From Pantoea sp. Cy-639 (GTDB lineage Bacteria > Pseudomonadota > Gammaproteobacteria > Pseudomonadales > Pseudomonadaceae), in assembly GCF_011752525.1 (NCBI RefSeq), contig NZ_VWXI01000005.1, positions 248,001-312,000 of the forward strand: DNA of 64,000 nucleotides. Direction: 5' to 3'. The notes beneath the pieces are model-generated. The model saw only the letters and a list, made by a program, of their open reading frames with translations. It made no database searches and had not been told where the DNA came from. Positions 18,101 to 30,248 of the stretch are shown here, piece by piece (position 1 is the first letter of the stretch; every line of letters begins with the position of its first letter). The position numbers and the translations under genes are program-made.

Positions 18101-18859
18101 TCAGATCGGGTTCGGGCAATCGATGAACAGATGCTCGACGGCAAAGCGCCGTGCCAGGTAGTCGCCCAGCGCCTGTACACCGTAGCGCTCGGTGGCATGG
18201 TGGCCGGCGGCGATGAAGCTGATGCCGTTCTCCCGCGCGCTGTGGAAGGTCTGCTCGGACGCCTCGCCACTGAGGAACAGGTCCACCCCGGCAGCGATGG
18301 CGGTATCGATGTAGCCCTGTCCGCCGCCGGTGCACCAGCCGACCCGACGAATCATCTGCTCGCCCTCGACCACCAGTGGCTCACGCCCCAGCGCCTCCTG
18401 CACGCGCCGGGCGAAGTCACGCACCGATACCGGCTCGGCCAGCGAGCCGACCAGGCCGACCACCTTGGGGTTGTTCGGGTCCAGCGACCCTTCGACAGTG
18501 ATGTCCAGCTGGCGTGCCAACTGGACGTTGTTGCCTACCTCCGGGTGCACGTCCAGCGGCAGGTGGAACGCCAGCAGGCTGATGTCGTGCTTGAGCAGGG
18601 TCTTCAGCCGACGCTGCTTGATCCCGGTGATGCACGGGTTCTCGCCCTTCCAGAAGTAGCCATGATGCACCAGCACCAGGTCGGCCTCGGCCTCGACGGC
18701 GGCGTCCAGCAGCGCCTGGCTGGCGGTGACGCCGCTGACGATGCGGCTGACCTGCGGGCGCCCCTCGACCTGCAGGCCGTTGGGGCAGTAATCCTGGATT
18801 TTCGCGCTGGACAGATAGCGCTCGGCTTCCTCGACCAGGGTATTGAGGGCGACGGCCAT
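18101..18859 (-). CDS. Nif3-like dinuclear metal-centre hexameric protein (YbgI family)
   Basis: 252 aa from the ATG at 18859, preceded by GAGGAGAT. The frame runs further upstream, but those residues do not look like the family. Conserved metal-ligand segments are VLVHHGYFW in the first third and ISFIAAGHHATERYG near the end. YbgI/Nif3 proteins form toroidal hexamers. Members have been annotated as GTP cyclohydrolase type 2-like, but their in vivo role is unsettled. It is divergent from algW. Confidence 0.9.
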   Translation of the reverse strand: MAVALNTLVEEAERYLSSAKIQDYCPNGLQVEGRPQVSRIVSGVTASQALLDAAVEAEADLVLVHHGYFWKGENPCITGIKQRRLKTLLKHDISLLAFHLPLDVHPEVGNNVQLARQLDITVEGSLDPNNPKVVGLVGSLAEPVSVRDFARRVQEALGREPLVVEGEQMIRRVGWCTGGGQGYIDTAIAAGVDLFLSGEASEQTFHSARENGISFIAAGHHATERYGVQALGDYLARRFAVEHLFIDCPNPI

Positions 18860-18904
18860 GGAAAAATCTCCTCGAATTCGGCGTTGCGGCTGGGCATCAG
18901 GCCC

Positions 18905-18922
18905 TATAATGGCCGCCATTAT
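18905..18922. promoter_or_regulatory. Palindrome overlapping a TATAAT box between the Nif3 gene and algW
   Basis: ATAATGGC (18906-18913) and GCCATTAT (18915-18922) form an 8-bp perfect dyad with a one-base centre. The left half includes TATAAT at 18905-18910 on the plus strand, and the right half gives CATAAT on the minus strand. It could be a divergent promoter or operator. The only -35-like sequence on the plus strand (TTGCGG, 18884) is 15 nt away, which is short. Confidence 0.4.
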
Positions 18923-19148
18923 GGGCCGTCGCCGGTTACACGCAAACCGGCGCGGCAGCCTGGGCAATCATGCCATTCGCGGTGCCAGCCCGCGCCCACG
19001 CCCCCCTGCCACCCGCAGAGCACGGATATGGGCGCACGCAGGCCCCGATGGCGAAGCCGTCGCCGATCGACTTTTTCAGGTGTATGATCGCGCGCGCTTG
19101 CGCCCAGGCCGCTCTGCGGCGCCCCCGCCCTACTCCCAGGACTCATTC

Positions 19149-20309
<1,161 letters not shown>

Positions 20310-20339
20310 CCCCCGGCAGGAGCGGCGCCTTCTCTCAGT

Positions 20340-21104
20340 TCAGTGCAGGATCTGGCTGAGGAACAGCCGCGTGCGGTCACTGCGCGGCCGGTCGAAGAAA
20401 TCATCCGGCGCCGCCTGCTCGACGATCTCGCCCTTGTCCATGAAGATCACCCGGTTCGCCACGGTCCGGGCAAAACCCATCTCATGGGTCACGCAGAGCA
20501 TGGTCATGCCGTCCTCGGCCAGGCTGACCATGGTATCGAGCACCTCCTTGACCATCTCCGGATCCAGCGCCGAGGTCGGTTCGTCGAACAGCATGATCTT
20601 CGGCTTCATGCACAACGCCCGGGCGATCGCCACCCGCTGCTGCTGACCACCGGACAACTGCCCCGGGTACTTGTGCGCCTGCTCGGGAATGCGCACCCGC
20701 TCCAGATAGTGCATGGCAATTTCCTCGGCCTTGCGCCGGGGCAGCTTGCGCACCCACATAGGCGCCAGGGTGCAGTTCTCGAGAATGCTCAGGTGCGGGA
20801 ACAGGTTGAAATGCTGGAACACCATGCCCACCTCGCGACGAATCGCCTCGATCTGCTTGAGGTCGTTGGTCAGCTCGACACCATCGACGACGATGCGCCC
20901 CTGCTGGTGCTCCTCCAGGCGATTGAGGCAACGGATGGTGGTCGACTTGCCCGAGCCCGACGGCCCGCACAGCACGATGCGCTCGCCCTGGCGCACGTTG
21001 AGGTTGATGTCCTTGAGCACATGGAACTGGCCGTACCACTTGTTCACACCCTGCATCTGGATGATGCCCTCGGGGCCGGCGGACTGCTTGATCGCTTCAC
21101 TCAT
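20340..21104 (-). CDS. aapP: General L-amino acid ABC transporter ATPase
   Basis: 254-aa ATPase energising uptake through AapQM. Walker A is GPSGSGKST, the signature is [10 protein letters not shown], and Walker B is [13 protein letters not shown]. The start at 21104 (MSEAIKQ) follows an AGGAGT-like site; the longer frame lies inside aapM. Last gene of aapJQMP, 10 nt after aapM. No hairpin with a T tract was seen in the 30 nt between its stop and the algW stop. Confidence 0.95.
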   Translation of the reverse strand: MSEAIKQSAGPEGIIQMQGVNKWYGQFHVLKDINLNVRQGERIVLCGPSGSGKSTTIRCLNRLEEHQQGRIVVDGVELTNDLKQIEAIRREVGMVFQHFNLFPHLSILENCTLAPMWVRKLPRRKAEEIAMHYLERVRIPEQAHKYPGQLSGGQQQRVAIARALCMKPKIMLFDEPTSALDPEMVKEVLDTMVSLAEDGMTMLCVTHEMGFARTVANRVIFMDKGEIVEQAAPDDFFDRPRSDRTRLFLSQILH

Positions 21105-21114
21105 GTCGAGACTC

Positions 21115-22212
21115 CTAACGCTTGTGGCCAGTGTCCAGCTTGCGCTCCAGGTGCATGGAGTAGCGGGACATACCGAAACAGAAAATCCAGAACACCAGGG
21201 CGGCGAACACATAGCCCTCGGTCGCCATGCCCAGCCAGGCCGTGTCGGCCGCAGCCTGCTTGACGCTGTTGAGCAGGTCGAACAGGCCGATGATGATCAC
21301 CAGGCTGGTGTCCTTGAACAGGGCGATGAAGGTATTGACGATGCCGGGGATCACCAGCTTGAGCGCCTGGGGCAGGATCACCAGGCCCATCGCCCGCCAG
21401 TAACCCAGGCCCATGGCCGCGGCGGCCTCGTACTGCCCCTTGGGGATGGCCTGCAGACCACCGCGCACCACCTCGGCGATGTACGCCGACTGGAACAGGA
21501 TCACGCCGATCATCGCCCGCAGCAGCTTGTCGAAGCTCATGCCCTCGGGCAGGAACAACGGCAGCATCACCGACGACATGAACAGCACGGTGATCAGCGG
21601 CACCCCGCGCCAGAACTCGATGAAGGTCACGCAGACCACCTTCACCGCCGGCATCCGCGAACGCCGGCCCAAGGCCAGCAGGATGCCCAACGGCAAGGCG
21701 CCGACGATGCCCACGGTGGCGATCACCAGGGTCAGCATCAACCCACCCCATTGGCTGGTGGCGACGTTGCTCAGGCCGAGCAGGCCGCCGTGCAGCAGGG
21801 TGTAGGCCAGCACGGGATACAGCACCAGGAAGCCCAGGCCGTAGATGGCCTTGTGCGCAAACCGCTGGATGAACAGCGGCGCGGCGCCGATTACCGCGAG
21901 CCATACGCTCAGGTCGACACGCCAGCGCAGTTCGCTGGGGTAGTAGCCATACATGAACTGGCCGAAGCGCTGCTGCACGAACACCCAGCAGGCGCCCTCC
22001 TTCGTGCAGTCGGCACGGGTGGTCCCGACCCAGTTGGCGTCGATGAACGCCCAGTGCAGCAGCGGTGGCACAATCAGCCACACCAGGTACACGGCGAACA
22101 GGGTCAGCAGGGTGTTGATCCAACTGGAGAACAGGTTGGCACGCAACCATGCGAGCACGCCGACGGTTTTCACCGGTGGTGGCATGTCGGGTTTGAAAAC
22201 ATGGGCTGTCAC
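21115..22212 (-). CDS. aapM: General L-amino acid ABC transporter permease AapM
   Basis: 365-aa HAAT-family permease. Several membrane helices include an N-terminal one near residues 30-50. A long periplasmic loop carries the [14 protein letters not shown] segment. The ABC-interaction EAA loop is near [19 protein letters not shown]. With AapQ it forms the heteromeric channel for a broad range of L-amino acids. Ten nucleotides separate it from aapQ. Confidence 0.94.
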   Translation of the reverse strand: MTAHVFKPDMPPPVKTVGVLAWLRANLFSSWINTLLTLFAVYLVWLIVPPLLHWAFIDANWVGTTRADCTKEGACWVFVQQRFGQFMYGYYPSELRWRVDLSVWLAVIGAAPLFIQRFAHKAIYGLGFLVLYPVLAYTLLHGGLLGLSNVATSQWGGLMLTLVIATVGIVGALPLGILLALGRRSRMPAVKVVCVTFIEFWRGVPLITVLFMSSVMLPLFLPEGMSFDKLLRAMIGVILFQSAYIAEVVRGGLQAIPKGQYEAAAAMGLGYWRAMGLVILPQALKLVIPGIVNTFIALFKDTSLVIIIGLFDLLNSVKQAAADTAWLGMATEGYVFAALVFWIFCFGMSRYSMHLERKLDTGHKR

Positions 22213-22222
22213 GGATGGACCC

Positions 22223-23401
22223 TCAGCGTTCGATCAGCGCGATGCGCTTGTTGTACCCGTTCATCAGCAACGAGATGCTGATGCTGATGACGAGATAGAC
22301 GCTCATGGTGATGGCGATCACCTCGATGGCCTGGCCGGTCTGGTTGAGCACGGTACCGGCAAACAGCGAGACCATCTCCGGGTAGCCGATGCCGGCCGCC
22401 AGCGACGAGTTCTTCGCCAGGTTCAGGTACTGGCTGGTCAGCGGCGGAATGATCACCCGCAGTGCCTGGGGGATGATCACCTTGCGCAGGGTCGGCCCCT
22501 CGCGCAGGCCGAGCGAGCGGGCTGCCTCGGTCTGGCCATGGCTGACCGAACGGATCCCCGAGCGCACGATCTCGGCGATGAACGCTGCGGTGTAGAGGGT
22601 CAGCGCCAGGGTCAGGGCCAGCAGTTCGGGAATCAGCACCCAGCCTCCGACGAAGTTGAAGCCCTTGAGCTGCGGCACCTCCCAGTGCACCGGGCTGCCG
22701 AACAGCAAGGCGCAGATGCCGGGGATGCCGATCAGCAACAGCAGGCCGACCCAGAAGGTGTGGAACGGCTCGCCGGTTTCGTCGAAGCGCCGCTTGGCAT
22801 GGCGCGCCATCAGCACGATCGCGGCAAGCGCCAGCACCAACGCCGCGACGAACGGCCAGAACCCCTCGGCCAGCGAGGCCCCGGGCATGTTCAGGCCACG
22901 GTTGCTGATGAAGAAAGTGTCCTGCAGGTTGATGCTGCCCCGCGGCCCCGGCAGGGTGAGGAACACCGCGAAGTACCAGAACAGGATCTGCAACAGCGGC
23001 GGAATGTTGCGGAAGGTCTCCACGTACACCGTCGCCAGCTTGTTGATCATCCAGTTCGACGACAACCGCGCCACCCCGATGACGAAGCCCAGCAAGGTGG
23101 CCAGGATGATACCGATGAAGGTCACCAGCAAGGTGTTGAGCAGGCCGATGACGAACACCCGGGCGTAGCTGTCCGACTCCACGTAGGGAATCAGGTGCTG
23201 GGCGATGCCAAAGCCGGCGCTGCGCTCGAGAAAGTCGAAACCCGAGGTGATGCCCCGGTGTTGCAGGTTGGTCTGGGTGTTGTGGAACAGGTACCAGCCC
23301 AGCCCGGCCACCAACGCCACGGTGAGGATCTGGAACAGCCACGCGCGCACCCGTGGATCGCTCAGGGAAAGCCCCTTCCGTGCGCCAATTCGATTTTGCA
23401 T
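22223..23401 (-). CDS. aapQ: General L-amino acid ABC transporter permease AapQ
   Basis: 392-aa permease with the EAA-type loop EAARSLGLREGPTLRKVIIPQ (about 310-330) and a first helix near residues 20-38. I chose the ATG at 23401 (MQNRIGARKG). A TTG five codons upstream keeps the frame open but has no ribosome-binding site. It follows aapJ by 66 nt, the widest gap in the operon, where a stem is often placed to raise the binding-protein level; GCGGCGGCAGGATGCCGCCGC at about 23434-23457 forms such a stem. Confidence 0.94.
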   Translation of the reverse strand: MQNRIGARKGLSLSDPRVRAWLFQILTVALVAGLGWYLFHNTQTNLQHRGITSGFDFLERSAGFGIAQHLIPYVESDSYARVFVIGLLNTLLVTFIGIILATLLGFVIGVARLSSNWMINKLATVYVETFRNIPPLLQILFWYFAVFLTLPGPRGSINLQDTFFISNRGLNMPGASLAEGFWPFVAALVLALAAIVLMARHAKRRFDETGEPFHTFWVGLLLLIGIPGICALLFGSPVHWEVPQLKGFNFVGGWVLIPELLALTLALTLYTAAFIAEIVRSGIRSVSHGQTEAARSLGLREGPTLRKVIIPQALRVIIPPLTSQYLNLAKNSSLAAGIGYPEMVSLFAGTVLNQTGQAIEVIAITMSVYLVISISISLLMNGYNKRIALIER

Positions 23402-23467
23402 GAAGTGCCCCGACAAGTAGGGATTCGAACGACCCGCGGCGGCAGGATGCCGCCGCGGGGGCCGCCA

Positions 23468-24496
23468 TCAGCGCACGGGTGGCGCGTACTGGATGCCGCC
23501 GTTGTTCCACAGGGCGTTCAGGCCACGATCGATCTGAAGCGGGCTGCTCTTGCCGAGGTTCCTCTCGAAGACCTCGCCGTAGTTGCCGACCTGCTTGACG
23601 ATCTGTACCACCCAGTCCTTGGGCAGCTTGAGGTCCTTGCCATACTCGCCGTCGGCGCCGAGCAGGCGGGCGACGTCGGGGTTCTTGGTGGACTTGGCCT
23701 CGGCCTCGACGTTCTTCGAGGTGATACCAGCCTCTTCGGCGTTGAGCATGGCGAACAGCGTCCACTTGACGATGCCGAACCACTCTTCGTCGCCCTTGCG
23801 CACCACCGGACCCAGCGGCTCCTTGGAAATGGTCTCCGGCAGGACCACGTAGTCGCCCGGCGCAGCCAGCTTGGAGCGCTGCGCGTACAGCTGCGACTTG
23901 TCCGAGGTGAGCACGTCGCAACGCCCGGACTCCAGCGACTTGGCGCTCTCGTCGGAGGTGTCGAAGGTGATCGGGGTGTACTTCAGGCCATTGGCGCGGA
24001 AGTAGTCGGAGACATTCAGCTCGGTGGTGGTACCGGCCTGGATGCAGATGGTGGCGCCATCGAGCTCCTTGGCGCTGGAGACGCCGAGCTTCTTGTTGAC
24101 CAGGAAGCCGACGCCGTCGTAATAGGTAACGCCGGTGAACACCAGGCCCATGCCGGCATCGCGCGAGCTGGTCCAGGTGGTGTTGCGCGAGAGCACGTCG
24201 ACTTCGCCGGACTGCAGCGCGGTGAAACGCTCCTTGGCGTTGAGCTGGCTGAACTTGACCTTCTTCGCGTCGCCGAACACGGCGGCGGCCACGGCGCGGC
24301 AGACATCGGCGTCGATACCGACGATGTCGCCCTTGGCGTCAGGCACCGAGAACCCCGGCAAACCATCGCTCACGCCACATTGGACGAAGCCTTTCTTCTG
24401 CACCGCATCCAGGGTGGCGCCGGCCTGGGCGAAGCTGGTGGCGCCCAGCGCGGCGGCAGCGGAGAGAACCGCCAGGGTGGATTGCAACCTCTTCAT
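23468..24496 (-). CDS. aapJ: General L-amino acid ABC transporter binding protein
   Basis: 342-aa periplasmic solute-binding protein, family 3. It starts at 24496 after GTGGAGGTT, with a signal peptide of about 23 residues ending FAQA-G. The SBP family 3 signature is in GFSVPDAKGDIVGIDADVCRAV. It is the first gene of aapJQMP, which brings in diverse L-amino acids. The upstream ORF extension overlaps the promoter region and is not protein-like. Confidence 0.95.
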   Translation of the reverse strand: MKRLQSTLAVLSAAAALGATSFAQAGATLDAVQKKGFVQCGVSDGLPGFSVPDAKGDIVGIDADVCRAVAAAVFGDAKKVKFSQLNAKERFTALQSGEVDVLSRNTTWTSSRDAGMGLVFTGVTYYDGVGFLVNKKLGVSSAKELDGATICIQAGTTTELNVSDYFRANGLKYTPITFDTSDESAKSLESGRCDVLTSDKSQLYAQRSKLAAPGDYVVLPETISKEPLGPVVRKGDEEWFGIVKWTLFAMLNAEEAGITSKNVEAEAKSTKNPDVARLLGADGEYGKDLKLPKDWVVQIVKQVGNYGEVFERNLGKSSPLQIDRGLNALWNNGGIQYAPPVR

Positions 24497-25488
<992 letters not shown>

Positions 25489-25581
25489 GCGTGTAGCCCA
25501 GCGGAGCATTCCACTACGCCGCGCCCGGTTCTTGCATTACACTGCCCGGCGTACATTCCTTAACCAGTTGACGAGACGACC

Positions 25582-27051
25582 GTGCTCAAGGCACTCAAGA
25601 AAATATTCGCCAAGGGAGACGCCGCCGAGCCCGTCGCCGCGATCCCCCCCGCGCCGGCCCCGCAGCCGGCTGCCGCCCAGGCTCCGGCCCGCCAGGCTCC
25701 CCGACCCAAGCCAGCCGCCAAGCCCAAGGCCGAGTCGCAACCCACCACGCCGACCGACGCCGAGCCGCCGCGTGCCGAACAGCCGCCCCGGGACAAGCCA
25801 CGCCGTGAACGCAAGCCCAAGCCCCAGGCCAGCCTGTGGAAGCCGGAGGACTTCGTGGTCGAGCCGCAGGAAGGCAAGACCCGCTTCCACGACTTCAAGC
25901 TGTCCAACGAGCTGATGCACGCCATCCACGACCTCGGCTTCCCCTATTGCACGCCGATCCAGGCCCAGGTGCTCGGCTACACCCTGCGTGGCCAGGACGC
26001 CATTGGCCGGGCCCAGACCGGCACCGGCAAGACCGCCGCGTTCCTGATCTCGATCATTTCGCAATTGCAGCAGGTGCCGCCGCCCAAGGAGCGCTACATG
26101 GGCGAGCCGCGGGCGCTGATCATCGCCCCGACCCGCGAGTTGGTGGTGCAGATTGCCAAGGACGCCCAGGCCCTGACCAAGTACAGCGGCCTGAACGTGA
26201 TGAGCTTCGTCGGCGGCATGGACTTCGACAAGCAGCTCAAGGCCCTCGAGGCACGCCACTGCGACATCCTGGTGGCCACCCCTGGCCGTCTGCTGGACTT
26301 CAACCAGCGCGGCGAAGTGCACCTGGACATGGTCGAGGTGATGGTGCTGGACGAGGCCGACCGCATGCTCGACATGGGTTTCATCCCCCAGGTCCGCCAG
26401 ATCATCCGCCAGACCCCGCCCAAGAGCGAACGCCAGACCCTGCTGTTCTCGGCCACCTTCACCGACGACGTGATGAACCTGGCCAAGCAATGGACCACCA
26501 ACCCGGCCATCGTCGAGATCGAGCCGGAGAACGTGGCCAGCGAGACCGTCGAGCAGCACGTCTACGCCGTGGCCGGCAGCGACAAGTACAAGTTGCTGTA
26601 CAACCTGGTCACGCAGAACAAGTGGGAGCGGGTGATGGTGTTCGCCAACCGCAAGGACGAGGTGCGGCGCATCGAGGAAAAACTGGTGCGCGACGGCATC
26701 AACGCCGCCCAGCTGTCGGGCGACGTGCCGCAGCACAAGCGTATCCGTACCCTGGAAAACTTCCGTGAAGGTCGCATCAGCGTGCTGGTGGCGACCGATG
26801 TGGCCGGTCGTGGCATCCACATCGACGGCATCAGCCATGTGATCAACTTCACCCTGCCGGAAGACCCGGACGACTACGTGCACCGTATCGGTCGCACTGG
26901 CCGGGCGGGAACCAGCGGTGTGTCGATCAGCTTTGCCGGTGAGGACGACTCCTACCAGTTGCCGGCGATCGAGGAACTGCTGGGACGCAAGATCAAGTGC
27001 GAGATGCCGCCGGACGAGCTGTTGAAGCCGGTGCCGCGCAAGCATCATTGA
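25582..27051 (+). CDS. rhlB: DEAD-box ATP-dependent RNA helicase RhlB-like
   Basis: 489 aa from a GTG at 25582. The first 85 residues are a low-complexity Pro/Ala/Lys-rich extension, likely disordered and RNA-binding. The helicase core follows: motif I AQTGTGKT (144-151), Ia PTREL, II DEAD, III SAT and [12 protein letters not shown]. RhlB unwinds RNA in the degradosome of enterobacteria; in Pseudomonas the link to RNase E is less clear. The long N-terminal extension distinguishes it from E. coli RhlB (421 aa). The REP pair at 27088-27166 lies behind it. Confidence 0.92.
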   Translation: MLKALKKIFAKGDAAEPVAAIPPAPAPQPAAAQAPARQAPRPKPAAKPKAESQPTTPTDAEPPRAEQPPRDKPRRERKPKPQASLWKPEDFVVEPQEGKTRFHDFKLSNELMHAIHDLGFPYCTPIQAQVLGYTLRGQDAIGRAQTGTGKTAAFLISIISQLQQVPPPKERYMGEPRALIIAPTRELVVQIAKDAQALTKYSGLNVMSFVGGMDFDKQLKALEARHCDILVATPGRLLDFNQRGEVHLDMVEVMVLDEADRMLDMGFIPQVRQIIRQTPPKSERQTLLFSATFTDDVMNLAKQWTTNPAIVEIEPENVASETVEQHVYAVAGSDKYKLLYNLVTQNKWERVMVFANRKDEVRRIEEKLVRDGINAAQLSGDVPQHKRIRTLENFREGRISVLVATDVAGRGIHIDGISHVINFTLPEDPDDYVHRIGRTGRAGTSGVSISFAGEDDSYQLPAIEELLGRKIKCEMPPDELLKPVPRKHH

Positions 27052-27087
27052 TCGACGGCACATGCCACAGCGCAAGGCAAAACCTGA

Positions 27088-27166
27088 GAGCGGGCTTGCC
27101 CCGCGATAGCATCCGTTCAGACAACACCGTTGTCGGGACCGGCCCTGTCGCGGGACAAGCCCGCTC
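27088..27166. repeat. REP inverted pair behind rhlB
   Basis: Arms 27088-27109 and 27145-27166 match in inverted orientation at 20 of 22 positions and contain the REP core GAGCGGGCTTG. A small hairpin (ACAAC-ACC-GTTGT, 27121-27133) lies between them. It sits between convergent rhlB and moaE and probably acts as a two-way transcription barrier. Confidence 0.85.
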
Positions 27167-27234
27167 CCACGATCACCCTATGGGCTGTTCAGGCGAGGTT
27201 GTTTTCAACGCAAGGTCACCGAGTATCAGGCTTT

Positions 27235-27702
27235 TCACACAGCGCCTGGCATTGAGTCCCAGCGCCCGGCCGCGTCCTGGTCGCTCTGCTTGCCTTCCAC
27301 CCAGCGCGGCCCATCCTGGGTATTTTCCTTCTTCCAGAACGGCGCCCGGGTCTTCAGGTAATCCATGATGAAGTTGCAGGCGTCGAACGCCGCCTGCCGG
27401 TGCGCGCTGGCCACACCGACGAAGACGATCGGCTCGCCCGGCTCGAGCGTGCCGATACGGTGCAGCACCTCGACCTTGAGCAGCGGCCAACGGCCCTCGG
27501 CCTCGACCACGATCTTGCCCAGCGCCTTCTCGGTCATGCCCGGATAATGCTCGAGAAACATCCCCGCCACATCCCGGCCATCGTTGAAGTCGCGCACGTA
27601 GCCGACAAAACCGACCACCGCGCCCACGCCGACGTTGGCGGCATGCATGGCGTTGACCTCGACCCCGGGGTCGAACGCCGCTTCCTGTACCCGTACGCTC
27701 AT
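27235..27702 (-). CDS. moaE: Molybdopterin synthase catalytic subunit MoaE
   Basis: 155-aa large subunit of molybdopterin synthase, which moves sulfur from MoaD thiocarboxylate onto precursor Z. Typical elements are GAVVGFVGYVRDFN near the N-terminus, LEHYPGMTEK, and the VASAHRQAAFDACNFIMDYLKTRAPFWKKE block with its catalytic lysines. It starts 2 nt after the moaD stop and is the last gene of moaCDE. Confidence 0.96.
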   Translation of the reverse strand: MSVRVQEAAFDPGVEVNAMHAANVGVGAVVGFVGYVRDFNDGRDVAGMFLEHYPGMTEKALGKIVVEAEGRWPLLKVEVLHRIGTLEPGEPIVFVGVASAHRQAAFDACNFIMDYLKTRAPFWKKENTQDGPRWVEGKQSDQDAAGRWDSMPGAV

Positions 27703-27704
27703 GC

Positions 27705-27950
27705 TCAACCTCCGGTCACCGGCGGGAAGAACGCGACCTCGTCGCCCTCCTCCAGCGTCTCGTCGAGCCTGCACAGCTCTTCGTTGCGCGCGCACATCAG
27801 GTTCTGTTCGGCCAGCACCTCATAGTGCCCGCCCTTGCCCAGCAGGGCCTGGCGCACATCGCCCAGCACCTTGAAGTCGCCCTCCAGGCGTTCGCCATCG
27901 ACGCCCAGCACCTCACGGTAGCGGGCGAAATACATGACCTTGACCTTCAT
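27705..27950 (-). CDS. moaD: Molybdopterin synthase sulfur carrier MoaD
   Basis: 81-aa ubiquitin-fold sulfur carrier ending in the required Gly-Gly (PPVTGG), which is adenylated and thiocarboxylated. Its ATG overlaps the moaC stop by one base. Only the last 82 codons of the open frame are family-like, so the start at 27950 is clear. Confidence 0.95.
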   Translation of the reverse strand: MKVKVMYFARYREVLGVDGERLEGDFKVLGDVRQALLGKGGHYEVLAEQNLMCARNEELCRLDETLEEGDEVAFFPPVTGG

Positions 27951-28420
27951 CAGCCCTGCACCTTGTAGTGGCCGCTCTTGCCGCCGGTCTTCTCCAGCAG
28001 GCGCACCTGCTCGATGACCATGCCCTTGTCGACTGCCTTGCACATGTCGTAGAGGGTCAGCGCAGCGACGCTGGCGGCGGTCAGCGCTTCCATCTCGACG
28101 CCGGTCTGCCCGGCCAGCTTGCAACGGGCGACGATGTGCACCACGTCTTCGCCTTCGGCGGCCAGCTCGACCTTGACGCTGGTGAGCATCAGCGGATGGC
28201 ACAGCGGGATCAGGTCGCTGGTCTTCTTCGCCGCCTGAATGCCGGCGATGCGCGCCACGGCGAACACGTCGCCCTTGGGATGCTCGCCATCGACGATCAT
28301 GCGCAGCGTGGCCGGCAACATGCGCACCCGCGCCTCGGCCAAGGCCTCGCGCGCGGTCACGGCCTTTTCGGTGACGTCGACCATGTTGGCGCGCCCCTGG
28401 GAATCAAGATGGGTCAGCAC
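27950..28420 (-). CDS. moaC: Cyclic pyranopterin monophosphate synthase MoaC
   Basis: 156 aa from a GTG start at 28420 ([16 protein letters not shown]), chosen for the AGGAG site 7 nt upstream and the standard family N-terminus. It completes conversion of GTP-derived 3',8-cyclo-H2GTP to precursor Z. Conserved parts are [21 protein letters not shown] and [10 protein letters not shown]. First gene of moaCDE; moaA and moaB are not in the window. Confidence 0.95.
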   Translation of the reverse strand: MLTHLDSQGRANMVDVTEKAVTAREALAEARVRMLPATLRMIVDGEHPKGDVFAVARIAGIQAAKKTSDLIPLCHPLMLTSVKVELAAEGEDVVHIVARCKLAGQTGVEMEALTAASVAALTLYDMCKAVDKGMVIEQVRLLEKTGGKSGHYKVQG

Positions 28421-28491
28421 TGCTCTGCTCCTGGGAAGGGAATGCAGAGTGTAAACCCGCAGGTCAGCTTTGAGCAGAGGGCAGAAGCGCA

Positions 28492-28520
28492 CAGCCCGCT
28501 CCCACGAGGGGAGCGGGCTG
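28492..28520. repeat. REP-type hairpin between phoH and moaC
   Basis: A 12-bp perfect stem (28492-28503 with 28509-28520) with a 5-nt loop, REP core CCCGCTCCCACGAGG. It lies just after the phoH stop. There is no T run, so it may be an mRNA 3'-end stabiliser more than a terminator. Confidence 0.7.
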
Positions 28521-28534
28521 GTTGGCAGGCAGGG

Positions 28535-29935
28535 TTACAGGTGCGACTCGGCGTACTCGGCCAGTACCGAGCGCGGCACGCCCTGCAAGGTGATGTGAAC
28601 GCCGTGGGGGAAGTCCTTGAAGCGTTCGGTGAGGTAGGTCAGCCCAGAGCTGGTGGCCGACAGGTAGGGGGTGTCGATCTGCGCCAGGTTGCCCAGGCAG
28701 ACCACCTTCGAGCCGGTCCCGGCACGGGTGATGATGGTCTTGATCTGGTGCGGCGTGAGGTTCTGGCACTCGTCGATCAGGATCAGGCTCTGCTGGAAGC
28801 TGCGCCCGCGGATGTAGTTCAGCGACTTGAACTGCAACGGCACGCGCTCGAGGATGTACTCGACGCTGCCATGGGTGCTCTCGTCATCCATGTGCAAGGC
28901 CTCGAGGTTGTCGGTGATGGCGCCCAGCCAGGGCTCCATCTTCTCCGCCTCGGTACCCGGCAGGAAGCCGATTTCCTGGTCCAGCCCCTGCACGCTGCGG
29001 GTGGCGATGATGCGCCGGTAGCGCTTGCTGACCATGGTCTGCTCGATGGCCGCCGCCAGCGCCAGGATGGTCTTGCCGGAACCGGCGGCGCCGGTGAGGT
29101 TGACCAGGTGGATATCCGGGTCGAGCAAGGCGAACAGCGCCAGGCTCTGGTGGATGTCCCGGGGTTTCAGCCCCCAGGCCTCCTGGTGCAGCAACGGCTC
29201 CTGGTGCAGGTCGAGCAGCAGCAGTTCATGTTCGCGCACGCCCTTGATCCAACCGACGAATCCTTGTTCGTCGATGATGAACTCATTGATGTGCACCGCC
29301 GCCGCCGGCAGGGGCTCGGTCAGTTGCACCCGGTGCCAGGTGCGCCCACGCTCCTGGCGGGTGTCGACCTTGCTGACGCGGTCCCAGAACGAGCCGCTCA
29401 CCGAGTGGTAGCCCTTGGACAGCAAGGACACGTCGTCGACCAACTGGTCGGTGCTGTAGTCCTCGGCAGCGATCCCGCAGGCGCGCGCCTTCAGGCGCAT
29501 GTTGATGTCCTTGGTGACCAGGATCACGTCCAGGTCGGCGCGCTTGGCGCGCAGGTCCAGCAACTGGTTGATGATGATGTTGTCGGCGAGGTTCTCGGGG
29601 AGCAGGCGGTTGGGTTCGTTGCGCGTGCTCATGAGGATGGACAGGAAGCCCTTGGGCCCGCTCTTGCCACGCTGGATCGGCACGCCCTGCTCGACAGCGC
29701 TGGGCGAGGCGTCACCGAGGGTCTGGTCGATCAGGCGAATGGCCTGGCGACATTCGGCGGCGATGGTGTGCTTGCCGGTCTTGAGCTTGTCGAGTTCCTC
29801 CAGCACCGTCATCGGTATGGCGACGTGGTGCTCCTCGAAATTGAGCAGGGCGTTGGGGTCGTGTATCAGGACGTTGGTATCGAGCACATACAGGATTGGC
29901 TGGTTGGAGGAGGGGGTGCGTCCTTGGTCATCCAT
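28535..29935 (-). CDS. PIN domain plus PhoH-type ATPase (PhoH2-like)
   Basis: 466-aa fusion. The N-terminal PIN nuclease domain (about 12-160) carries LDTNVLIHDP; the C-terminal PhoH ATPase (about 240-460) has Walker A GAAGSGKT and Walker B LILIDECQN. In actinobacteria PIN-PhoH proteins act as RNA helicase/RNases; Pseudomonas proteins of this layout are usually just annotated PhoH family. It reads in the same direction as moaC, 114 nt downstream, with a REP hairpin between them. Confidence 0.9.
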   Translation of the reverse strand: MDDQGRTPSSNQPILYVLDTNVLIHDPNALLNFEEHHVAIPMTVLEELDKLKTGKHTIAAECRQAIRLIDQTLGDASPSAVEQGVPIQRGKSGPKGFLSILMSTRNEPNRLLPENLADNIIINQLLDLRAKRADLDVILVTKDINMRLKARACGIAAEDYSTDQLVDDVSLLSKGYHSVSGSFWDRVSKVDTRQERGRTWHRVQLTEPLPAAAVHINEFIIDEQGFVGWIKGVREHELLLLDLHQEPLLHQEAWGLKPRDIHQSLALFALLDPDIHLVNLTGAAGSGKTILALAAAIEQTMVSKRYRRIIATRSVQGLDQEIGFLPGTEAEKMEPWLGAITDNLEALHMDDESTHGSVEYILERVPLQFKSLNYIRGRSFQQSLILIDECQNLTPHQIKTIITRAGTGSKVVCLGNLAQIDTPYLSATSSGLTYLTERFKDFPHGVHITLQGVPRSVLAEYAESHL

Positions 29936-30248
29936 ACTCGGTCACCTTATGTGAAAGCCACACGGCGCACACGGCTGCGCCGCAAAGTGACTGCCGTTCT
30001 CCCCGTATCCGCGTTGTTACGGGCGGGGAGCGCACCTGGCAAGGAGGGCCTGGATGACGCCACCTGTGCTGCAGGATTCGGCTGTCTGGCTCCTTGATAC
30101 CGCAAAAACCATGACCGAAAAAAGACTTTTTACGCTCAGGTGAAGTTTATTTTTCGAAATGACGAACTGCGGTTGGCGGCAAGCCCGGGCGGGACTAAAG
30201 TCAGAGGTCAGGCAGTGCCAATGCCGCTCCCGGCGATGGGCGCACGCC
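29936..30248. other. Intergenic region upstream of the PIN-PhoH gene
   Basis: 313 nt between the deacetylase-like gene and the PIN-PhoH gene. It holds an imperfect stem, CTCCCCG (about 29999-30005) with CGGGGAG (about 30024-30030), and an A/T-rich tract with AAAAAAGACTTTTT (30119-30132) that could form a short hairpin or hold a promoter. No ORF stands out. Confidence 0.5.
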
